From an uncultured Lachnospiraceae bacterium (lineage in GTDB: Bacteria; Bacillota; Clostridia; Lachnospirales; Lachnospiraceae), in contig CAKRJM010000040.1 in assembly GCA_934351765.1 (NCBI GenBank), positions 1 to 13,160 of the forward strand: 13,160 bases of DNA. Direction: 5' to 3'. Shown here in pieces: positions 6,608 to 12,774 of this stretch. The position numbers and the translations under genes are program-made. The notes under the pieces were generated by a model. That model was not told the origin of the DNA and searched no databases. It saw nothing but the letters and a program-made list of their open reading frames with translations. Positions within the stretch are counted from its first letter, which is position 1. Every line of letters begins with the position of its first letter.

Positions 6608-7898
6608 GGACAGTCTCCGATTATATATCGAGGATTATGTCATGACCTTTATGGGCAAGCAGAAACGCAGGGGCGCCGCCGCTTTGGGGGCGCTCCTTGG
6701 CATACAGGGAGAGACGGACGGAGTCCCCTGTGTCTTTATCCGTGGGGCGGTTCTGGCGGAGGAGGTGGAGCAGACGGACGGAGTGCTTCAGGTGACACCG
6801 CGGGGCTTCAACGGGATCTATGCGGATATTGCGGCCTATTTTAAAGGCACAGAGATCTGTGGCTGGTTTTTATGCAGCAGCGACCCGGACATGACGGACC
6901 CCTATGAGCTTCAGAAAAGCTATGGAGGAACGGCAGGGGAGAAGGAGAAGATCCTGTTTGTCTACGACGGAACGAAGGAGGAGGAGGTTCTGTACCGGCT
7001 GGACGATCAGGGAATCCACAGGCTTCCCGGCTATTACATCTACTACGAACGGAATGAACAGATGCAGGAATACATGATCGCCCGAGAACCGGCGAGGAGT
7101 TCAGAGTTTACCCTGCTGAAGACAGACCCGCTAAAAACGGGAGTCGGGCTGCGGGACACAGATCAGGCGGCGCGGCAGTTCCGCTCGGTCATGAACCAGA
7201 GGAATCAGAAAAAGAAAAAAGCGGAAAAAAGCCGCCTCAGTATGGTATTGAATACGGTGAGCCTGGCAGCGATCCTCTGTGGAGCCGGCTTTGGACTGGC
7301 AGCATGGTACCGCCACGACGGGTTTGCCCAGGTGCGTCATGCGATTGCCGTTATGGCGGGGGACAGCGGAAGCAGGCAGGCGGCAGAAAGGGAGAGCAGC
7401 CGTATTTCGGAAACAGAGAGCAGCAGTATTCCGGAAACAGAGAATAGCCGTGTTCCGGAAACGGAGGGCACAGGCCTGTCCTCTGAGCAGGAAGCGGAGC
7501 AGCAGACAAAGGCCGGGGGAGAAAACAGCTCAGAAGCCGGACAGGTGGTCATTAAGGAGCTGCCCGGCGGGATTTTCCGTACAGAGCCAGCGGCGGAACA
7601 GACCGGGGAAACGGCAGTGCCGGAGAGCCAGAGCACAGACGAAGCTGCGGAAGGCGGAAACGGGAGCAATTCTGCGGCAGAGAGTGAAAGTGCTCAGACA
7701 GACGGGGCAGGTGGCACAGAACCGGCGGCTGCGGGAAGCTTCCGGGAATATCGGGTCCAGAAGGGAGACACCCTCTCCGGAATCTGCAAAGAAGTATATG
7801 GCTCCGGCAGTGAAGCAAAAATGAAGGAAATCTGCGAGATCAACGGACTGGAAAATGCGGATTTTATTTATGAAGGACAGAAGCTGCTGCTGCCGTAG
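6567..7898 (+). CDS. Single-pass membrane protein: JAMM/MPN-like N terminus, C-terminal LysM domain
   Basis: The 443-residue protein has four visible parts. Residues 1 to about 170 form a cytosolic domain whose pattern (GALLG near residue 42-46, then GWF at 99-101 followed by an S-S-D stretch) recalls the JAMM/MPN fold. The catalytic Glu and the HxH pair are replaced, so it would be inactive. Residues about 224-247 form one hydrophobic helix preceded by a basic stretch rich in Lys, which predicts N-in, C-out topology. Residues about 250-390 are an outside Ser/Glu-rich linker with 8-residue repeats. Residues 394-442 are a LysM peptidoglycan-binding domain with the typical YRVQKGDTLSGI start and a GLEN-ADFIYEGQKL-like end. 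The ATG lies inside yyaC with GGGAG at 6553-6557 upstream. Linkage to yyaC suggests a cell-wall or spore-envelope role, inferred only. The LysM and topology calls are firm; the MPN-like call is a hypothesis. Confidence 0.88.
   Translation: MEAPRNIRQIGDIEDSLRLYIEDYVMTFMGKQKRRGAAALGALLGIQGETDGVPCVFIRGAVLAEEVEQTDGVLQVTPRGFNGIYADIAAYFKGTEICGWFLCSSDPDMTDPYELQKSYGGTAGEKEKILFVYDGTKEEEVLYRLDDQGIHRLPGYYIYYERNEQMQEYMIAREPARSSEFTLLKTDPLKTGVGLRDTDQAARQFRSVMNQRNQKKKKAEKSRLSMVLNTVSLAAILCGAGFGLAAWYRHDGFAQVRHAIAVMAGDSGSRQAAERESSRISETESSSIPETENSRVPETEGTGLSSEQEAEQQTKAGGENSSEAGQVVIKELPGGIFRTEPAAEQTGETAVPESQSTDEAAEGGNGSNSAAESESAQTDGAGGTEPAAAGSFREYRVQKGDTLSGICKEVYGSGSEAKMKEICEINGLENADFIYEGQKLLLP
7395..7466 (+). 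repeat. Three 24-bp tandem repeats in the LysM gene linker
   Basis: Units at 7395-7418, 7419-7442 and 7443-7466 encode SSRISETE, SSSIPETE and NSRVPETE. They are in frame and form part of the extracellular Ser/Glu spacer between the membrane helix and the LysM domain. They probably set spacer length across the wall. Confidence 0.85.
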
Positions 7899-7940
7899 GG
7901 CGGGGAAGGGAAACCCGCCGTTGTATTCCCTTTTGTTTTC
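7899..7940 (+). terminator. Probable terminator region after the LysM gene, with two competing hairpins
   Basis: AAGGGAA (7906-7912) pairs with TTCCCTT (7926-7932), followed by the U-rich TTGTTTTC, which fits an intrinsic terminator. An alternative hairpin GGCGGG (7899-7904) with CCCGCC (7914-7919) starts right after the stop codon and overlaps the first, so only one can form at a time. The first is the better terminator because of its U-rich tail. Confidence 0.5.
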
Positions 7941-7949
7941 CTGTATAAT
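7921..7949 (+). promoter_or_regulatory. Probable sigma-A promoter for the DUF5711-like gene
   Basis: A perfect -10 TATAAT lies at 7944-7949. A weak -35-like TTGTAT lies at 7921-7926, 17 nt upstream, with three of six matches. The start of transcription would be near 7956, leaving a leader of about 45 nt before ATG 8001. The promoter overlaps the terminator tail of the preceding gene, a compact arrangement. Confidence 0.55.
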
Positions 7950-8000
7950 GAGAGAAACGGCGAGAGCCGGAATCATGATGCGGAAACAGGGTACAGGATA

Positions 8001-9260
8001 ATGGAAAGTAACAGAGACAGAGAGAACAGAAAACGGGCGCTGCGGGAGCGCATGATCGATACAGAAACGCAGATGTTTGAGGAGGAGGATGAGCTGGAGG
8101 AGATCGAGGCCGAGGCGAAGAGGGAACGGGGCCGCCATCGGCGGTTTAAGCTTCTGGTGACGGGACTTCTGGTGCTGGCGGCGGCTGCAGGACTGCTGGG
8201 ATATCATTATTATCAGCTGAACCATTGTTATCAGAAAACCAGCGTCAAGTGGTCCAGGGATTTGGAGAGCGGAAGCTTTGCCGGGTACGAAAGCTTCGGG
8301 GAGAATGTACTCAAGTACAGCCGGGACGGCGCGGTTTATCTGAATAAAAAGGGCGAGGAGGTCTGGAATCAGGCCTATGAGATGACGGCGCCCTTTGCCA
8401 GCGTAAGCGGAAATTATGCGGTGGTGGCGGACAAGAAGGGATATTCCATCTATATCTGCAATCAGGACGGTTGCCAGGGCGTGGTGACGACGACGCTTCC
8501 CATCTCCCGTGCGGCGGTATCCTCCACCGGCGTGACCGTGGCAATTCTGGAGGACACAAAAAGCAATGTGATCGCTTTTTATGATAAGACAGGGACGAAG
8601 CTGGAGATCGAGATCCAGACGACTCTTTCGGGGAACGGCTATCCCATGGATCTGGCAATCTCTCCGAACGGAATGCTTCTGATGGTGTCCTATGTGTATC
8701 TGGATGCCGGTTCCATGCAGAACCAGGTGGTATTCTATAACTTTGATGAAGAGGGACAGAGTATCCGTGACCGGCTGGTGGGCGGCTTCAAGGAATATGG
8801 TTCTTCCATGGTCGCGCGGGTGCGCTTCCTGGATGATACCCATGCGGCAGCCTTTGCCCAGGACCGGCTTTGCTTCTACTCGCTGGAGAATACCGTAAAG
8901 CCGGTGCAGACGGCGCAGGTGGATATTGACGCAGATACGGAGATCCGCAGTATTTTTTATTCGGATCAGAATGCAGGGATCGTGACAAAGAACTCTGATG
9001 GTACGCGAACCATGCAGGTTTTTGATAAAAACGGAAAAGAGGTCTGCCGGGCGGACATCGATATGGAATATGACACCGTGGAGATCAGCAGAAACCGGGT
9101 GCTGTTTTACCGGGATTCGGAATGCCGGATCTACAACCTGTCGGGAAAATTAAAATACCGGGGAACCATGGAGGGAAGCATTGAAAAGCTGATCTGCCTT
9201 GGTGAAAACCGATATATCCAGATCGGGCCTCAGGCAATGATGGAGCTGGAGTTAAAGTAA
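8001..9260 (+). CDS. DUF5711-like membrane-anchored beta-propeller-type protein
   Basis: The 419-residue product resembles the DUF5711 family (unknown function, Clostridia); this call is from memory. Residues 1-49 are a charged, Glu/Arg-rich cytosolic segment that is probably helical. Residues 51-70 form one membrane helix, with basic residues just before it, so the rest should lie outside. Residues about 75-419 contain repeated strand-rich blocks of the kind G-x-x-V-x-F/Y-D-K-x-G, for example YDKTGTKLEIE and FDKNGKEVCRAD, which suggests a WD40/PQQ-like beta-propeller. No catalytic motif is visible, so a binding or sensing role at the envelope is the best guess. Start ATG 8001 has only AGGG at 7988-7991, nine nt upstream. 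An internal ATG at 8052 is possible but would shorten the tail. The next gene follows after 23 nt, so they probably form an operon driven from 7921-7949. Confidence 0.8.
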   Translation: MESNRDRENRKRALRERMIDTETQMFEEEDELEEIEAEAKRERGRHRRFKLLVTGLLVLAAAAGLLGYHYYQLNHCYQKTSVKWSRDLESGSFAGYESFGENVLKYSRDGAVYLNKKGEEVWNQAYEMTAPFASVSGNYAVVADKKGYSIYICNQDGCQGVVTTTLPISRAAVSSTGVTVAILEDTKSNVIAFYDKTGTKLEIEIQTTLSGNGYPMDLAISPNGMLLMVSYVYLDAGSMQNQVVFYNFDEEGQSIRDRLVGGFKEYGSSMVARVRFLDDTHAAAFAQDRLCFYSLENTVKPVQTAQVDIDADTEIRSIFYSDQNAGIVTKNSDGTRTMQVFDKNGKEVCRADIDMEYDTVEISRNRVLFYRDSECRIYNLSGKLKYRGTMEGSIEKLICLGENRYIQIGPQAMMELELK

Positions 9261-9283
9261 CAGAAGAACAGGAGAATAATGTT

Positions 9284-10201
9284 ATGAAGAAACCGGTACT
9301 TGTGATCATGGCAGCAGGAATGGGAAGCCGCTACGGCGGACTGAAGCAGATCGATCCTATTGATGAGTATGGAAATATCATTATGGATTTTTCGATTTAT
9401 GATGCCAGGCGGGCAGGCTTTGAAAAGGTCGTGTTCATTATCAAAAAGGAAAATGAGGAGCTGTTCAGAGAGGCAGTCGGAGACAGGATCGCGGAGCAGA
9501 TGGAGGTGGCATACGTGTTCCAGGAACTGTCCGATCTTCCCGACGGATTTTCCGTTCCGGAGGGGCGGGTGAAGCCCTGGGGGACCGGTCATGCGATTTT
9601 AAGCTGCCGCAATGCGGTGGACGGGCCTTTTGCAGTCATCAATGCCGATGATTATTACGGCCCGGAGGCCTTTCGGGTAATCTATGATTATCTGATGAGC
9701 CATGAGGATGACAGGCAGTACCGGTTTGCCATGGTGGGCTATCAGGTGGAGAATACACTGACGGAAAATGGCTCCGTGGCACGCGGCGTCTGCGAAACCG
9801 ATGCAAAGGGGCATCTTGTTTCCATCACCGAGCGGACGAAGATCGAGCGGGCAGACGGAAAAATTGTGTATGAGGAGGATGGAAAGGCACCGGAGGAGAT
9901 TCCGGAGGGCACACTGGTATCCATGAATCTCTGGGGCTTTTCGGCAGCAATCCTGACGGAGCTTTCGGAGCGATTTCCGGCGTTTCTGAACCGCACCTTG
10001 CGGGAAAATCCCATGAAGGGAGAATTTTTTATACCCACGGTGGTGAGCAGTCTTATCGGCGAACAGCGGGCAACGGTTCAGGTGCTTCATTCCCATGACC
10101 GGTGGTTTGGCGTGACCTATAAGGAGGATAAGGCTTCGGTGGTGGCGGCGATCCGGTCACTGAAGGCAGAGGGACGTTATCCGGAAAAGCTGTGGGAATA
10201 G
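9284..10201 (+). CDS. Sugar-phosphate-type nucleotidyltransferase
   Basis: This 305-residue cytosolic protein has the NTP-transferase Rossmann-like fold that joins a sugar 1-phosphate to a nucleotide and releases pyrophosphate. It shows the nucleotide-binding signature AAGMGSRYGGLKQ at residues 10-22, with the key R16 and K21. It also shows a GTGHA substrate segment at 100-104 and the metal-binding NADDYYG at 120-126. These motifs appear intact, so it should be active. The exact substrate (glucose, mannose, or another phosphorylated compound such as a choline or polyol phosphate) cannot be decided, and no gene symbol is given. The ATG has AGGAG at 9270-9274 with a 9-nt spacer. It follows the DUF5711-like gene by 23 nt, which hints at a shared envelope-polymer or glycan role, an inference. 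No sugar pathway genes are nearby in this window. Confidence 0.88.
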   Translation: MKKPVLVIMAAGMGSRYGGLKQIDPIDEYGNIIMDFSIYDARRAGFEKVVFIIKKENEELFREAVGDRIAEQMEVAYVFQELSDLPDGFSVPEGRVKPWGTGHAILSCRNAVDGPFAVINADDYYGPEAFRVIYDYLMSHEDDRQYRFAMVGYQVENTLTENGSVARGVCETDAKGHLVSITERTKIERADGKIVYEEDGKAPEEIPEGTLVSMNLWGFSAAILTELSERFPAFLNRTLRENPMKGEFFIPTVVSSLIGEQRATVQVLHSHDRWFGVTYKEDKASVVAAIRSLKAEGRYPEKLWE

Positions 10202-10320
10202 GACGGCGGCAGAGATTCGGGAGCCTTTGAAGCCGGCAGCAGGATCAGCTTCGGCCGAAGGCAGTTCACAGAAAGTTTAGAATCTTTATAGCCTTTTATG
10301 TGCGCGTCCGGCCCGGAATG

Positions 10321-10329
10321 TGATATGAT
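10321..10329 (+). promoter_or_regulatory. Extended -10 promoter-like site upstream of the sensor kinase
   Basis: TGATATGAT (10321-10329) fits an extended -10, TGn followed by TATGAT. No good -35 lies 17 nt upstream, but extended -10 promoters often lack one. Transcription would start near 10336, just before the hairpin at 10341-10373. A second, weaker candidate has -35 TTCACA at 10265-10270 with a TATAGC box at 10287-10292, 16 nt apart. The rest of the 208-nt gap before the kinase shows no gene. Confidence 0.45.
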
Positions 10330-10340
10330 AAAAGATAAGC

Positions 10341-10377
10341 AGGCGCAGTGTATGCAAAAGCGGCACTGTGCCTTTTT
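10341..10377 (+). terminator. Terminator-like hairpin between nucleotidyltransferase and sensor kinase
   Basis: AGGCGCAGTG (10341-10350) pairs over 10 bp with CACTGTGCCT (10364-10373), with one G-U wobble. It has a 13-nt loop and a T-run at 10373-10377. It can end the upstream operon. Because a promoter-like site lies just before it and no clear one after it, it could also act as an attenuator for the kinase genes. Confidence 0.75.
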
Positions 10378-10409
10378 GTTAAAAGACACAGTTGAAAGGA
10401 AGATGGAGC

Positions 10410-11903
10410 ATGAAGCTGAAAACAAAGCTTCTGATCACCTTTTTTACGATTATTCTGGTGCCGATGGCGCTGATCTATGTGTGTATGACGGCGCTCGGAA
10501 GCTACCAGAGCCGGTCACTGAAATCGGATTATGGAATCAGCGGTGTCGGAGATCTGTATTCGGGTGCATCGGTCCAGGTGTTTAATTCCATGACCATGTC
10601 GATCCAGAAGGACATCAGCAGGGCGGTCCAGAGCGATCCGGATCAGTTTGAGGACCGGACGTATCTGGTAACGCTGAACCAGAGGCTGGCGGGGAAATAT
10701 TCGTTTCTTATTGTCCGGAAGGGAGATGCGATCCTTTATAACGGCGGTGATCTGGGGACAGAAGAGCTGGAGGCGGAGCTTCCGGATTATAATGATGTGG
10801 GAGTCGGAGACAATCAGCCGGCCAGTGTGTTTACGGGGAAGAGCAAGCTGCTGATCAAGCAGCAGGATCTGACCTTTTCCGATGGAACGGAAGGCAGCGT
10901 GTTCATTATCACGTCTGTGGGAGAGCTGGTCCCCCAGGTAAAAAAAGTCTTCGGAAGCATGGTGATGTCAGTCCTGATCCTGCTGATCATGATCGCGGTA
11001 ATGCTGGCACTCTGGATCTACCGTGCAATCCTGCGGCCCATTGGAGAATTGAAGCGTGCCACGAAGGAGATCAAAGAGGGAAACCTGGATTACGAGCTGA
11101 AAATCAAAGAAAAAGATGAGATCGGACAGCTCTGTATGGACTTCGAGGAAATGCGGCAGCGGCTTCGGGACAATGCAGAGGAAAAAATCCAGAATGACAG
11201 GGAGAACAAGGAACTGATCCGGAATATTTCCCATGATCTGAAAACCCCGCTGACCGCTATCAAGGGCTATGCGGAGGGGATCATGGACGGAGTTGCCGCG
11301 TCGCCGGAAAAGCTGGACAAGTATATTCGGACGATTTACAATAAGGCCAATGATATGGACAAGCTGATCGATGAGCTGACCTTTTATTCCAAGATCGATA
11401 CCAATAAGATCCCCTATGATTTTGCGAAGATCAATATCAACGAGTATTTCTGCGACTGCGTGGAGGAGCTGAGTGTGGAGCTGGAATCCAGCGGCATCGA
11501 TCTGGGCTTCTTTGATTATACGGAGGCCCCGGTGACGGTCATCGCCGATGCCGAGCAGTTAAAGCGTGTCATCAACAACATCATCAGCAATTCGGTGAAG
11601 TATCTGGATAAAAAGAAAGGGATCATCAATATCCGTCTGCGGGACGATGGTGATTTTGTACAGATTGAGATCGAGGACAACGGAAAGGGCATTTCCGCCA
11701 GGGATCTGCCGAATATTTTTGAGCGGTTCTACCGGACGGATTCGTCCCGGAATTCGTCCAAGGGCGGAAGCGGGATCGGCCTGTCCATCGTAAAGAAGAT
11801 CGTGGAGGATCATGGCGGGCGGATCTGGGCAACCAGCAAGGAATCCATCGGAACGGTTATGCACATTGTTCTCAGAAAATACCAGGAGGTTATCAATGAG
11901 TAA
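10410..11903 (+). CDS. Membrane sensor histidine kinase of a two-component system
   Basis: The 497-residue kinase senses a signal and phosphorylates the partner regulator encoded next. A first membrane helix lies at about 7-27, followed by an extracytoplasmic sensor at about 28-182 of possible PAS/Cache type. A second helix lies at 184-207 and a HAMP linker at about 207-255. The dimerisation domain carries the phospho-acceptor H275 in NISHDLKTP. The ATPase domain carries the N-box NNIISNS from 389, the G1 motif DNGKG at 423-427, and the G2 motif GGSGIGL at 452-458. All catalytic motifs look intact. ATG 10410 is chosen because AGGAAG (10397-10402) lies 7 nt upstream; the upstream TTG in frame at 10392 is less likely. 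The gene overlaps the regulator gene by 8 bases, so translation is coupled. The signal is unknown; the sensor region has no motif I can name. Confidence 0.95.
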   Translation: MKLKTKLLITFFTIILVPMALIYVCMTALGSYQSRSLKSDYGISGVGDLYSGASVQVFNSMTMSIQKDISRAVQSDPDQFEDRTYLVTLNQRLAGKYSFLIVRKGDAILYNGGDLGTEELEAELPDYNDVGVGDNQPASVFTGKSKLLIKQQDLTFSDGTEGSVFIITSVGELVPQVKKVFGSMVMSVLILLIMIAVMLALWIYRAILRPIGELKRATKEIKEGNLDYELKIKEKDEIGQLCMDFEEMRQRLRDNAEEKIQNDRENKELIRNISHDLKTPLTAIKGYAEGIMDGVAASPEKLDKYIRTIYNKANDMDKLIDELTFYSKIDTNKIPYDFAKININEYFCDCVEELSVELESSGIDLGFFDYTEAPVTVIADAEQLKRVINNIISNSVKYLDKKKGIINIRLRDDGDFVQIEIEDNGKGISARDLPNIFERFYRTDSSRNSSKGGSGIGLSIVKKIVEDHGGRIWATSKESIGTVMHIVLRKYQEVINE

Positions 11904-12585
11904 GATTTTAATTGTAGAAGATGAAGAAACCATTGCGGAGCTGGAAAAGGATTATCTGGAGCTTTCCGGTTTTGAGGTGGAAATAGAAACAGACGGAACG
12001 AAGGGACTGGAGCGGGCGCTGGCAGAGGACTTTGACCTGTTTATCCTGGATCTCATGCTGCCGGGAACCGACGGCTTCGAGATCTGCAAAAGAGTACGTG
12101 CTGAAAAGAATACGCCGATCCTCATGGTATCGGCCAAGAAAGATGACATCGACAAGATCCGCGGTCTGGGCCTCGGTGCGGATGATTATATTACAAAGCC
12201 CTTCAGCCCCAGCGAGCTGGTGGCGCGGGTGAAGGCACATCTTGCCCGGTACGAACGGCTCATCGGCAGCGGAATGCCGGAGAATGAGATCATTGAGATC
12301 CGCGGCCTGAAGATCGACAAGACCGCAAGACGGGTCTATATCAACGGCGAAGAGAAGCAGTTTACCACAAAGGAGTTTGATCTCCTGACATTCCTCGCCC
12401 AGAACCCCAACCACGTATTCACAAAGGATGAACTGTTCCGCGAGATCTGGGATATGGAATCCGTCGGCGATATCGCCACCGTTACGGTCCATATTAAAAA
12501 GATCCGCGAAAAGATTGAATTCAACACGGCAAAACCCCAGTATATCGAGACGATCTGGGGAGTCGGATACCGGTTTAAGGTGTAA
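11896..12585 (+). CDS. OmpR/PhoB-family response regulator
   Basis: The 229-residue DNA-binding regulator is the partner of the preceding kinase. The receiver domain (about 1-118) has the acidic pocket residues D9/E10, the phospho-acceptor D52 in LDLMLPGTDG, and K101 in TKPFSP. The C-terminal winged-helix domain (about 133-229) carries the usual FTTKEFDLL, HVFTKDEL and GVGYRFKV segments. It is a transcription factor acting on unknown promoters when phosphorylated. The ATG at 11896 overlaps the kinase stop (ATGAGTAA) and has AGGAGGT at 11884-11890 with a 5-nt spacer. All key residues are present. No nearby gene identifies its targets. It ends just before the tandem hairpin region at 12646-12744. 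Confidence 0.96.
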   Translation: MSKILIVEDEETIAELEKDYLELSGFEVEIETDGTKGLERALAEDFDLFILDLMLPGTDGFEICKRVRAEKNTPILMVSAKKDDIDKIRGLGLGADDYITKPFSPSELVARVKAHLARYERLIGSGMPENEIIEIRGLKIDKTARRVYINGEEKQFTTKEFDLLTFLAQNPNHVFTKDELFREIWDMESVGDIATVTVHIKKIREKIEFNTAKPQYIETIWGVGYRFKV

Positions 12586-12625
12586 ACAGAAAATAAAATG
12601 AGAGTCTGGATGAGAAACAGGGAAA

Positions 12626-12664
12626 AAGGAGGAACTGCCGTTTAGGATTATTGACCGGATAATC
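12626..12664 (+). other. Orphan Shine-Dalgarno sequence and small hairpin after the regulator gene
   Basis: AAGGAGG (12626-12632) is a near-perfect ribosome binding sequence, but no start codon opens a useful reading frame at a suitable distance. GATTAT (12646-12651) pairs with ATAATC (12659-12664) around a 7-nt loop. This hairpin directly abuts the long terminator at 12665. The GGAGG could pair with CCTCC at 12668-12672 and so compete with the terminator stem. A regulatory or small-RNA role is possible but unproven. Confidence 0.4.
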
Positions 12665-12744
12665 GCCCCTCCGTCGCCCGTACTCCACAAGAGGCACATA
12701 CTTGAGTTGCCTTTGTGGAGCAGGGGCAGACGGAGGGGCTTTTT
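12665..12744 (+). terminator. Very long composite terminator hairpin
   Basis: The outer arms GCCCCTCCGTC (12665-12675) and GACGGAGGGGC (12729-12739) are perfect 11-bp complements. GCCC (12676-12679) continues with GGGC (12724-12727). CTCCACAA (12683-12690) pairs with TTGTGGAG (12713-12720), and AGGCA (12692-12696) with TGCCT (12708-12712). Together this makes about 28 bp in one 75-nt hairpin, followed by T5 (12740-12744). It ends the two-component operon on the + strand. It has no T-run on the - strand, so it does not serve the convergent ATPase gene well. Confidence 0.85.
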
Positions 12745-12774
12745 CTGTCTGAAAATCAAACGCGGTTCTGCTGG

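Noticed and set aside
7530..8843. A 437-codon open frame on the - strand across the LysM and DUF5711-like genes
   Set aside because: It is antisense to two well-supported genes, spans their intergenic terminator and promoter, and its product is rich in His, Arg, Ile and Leu without any domain pattern, as expected for a shadow frame of GC-biased coding DNA.
10298..10585. A 95-codon open frame on the + strand across the kinase leader
   Set aside because: It runs through the terminator hairpin and out of frame into the kinase, has no ribosome binding site, and its product shows no domain.
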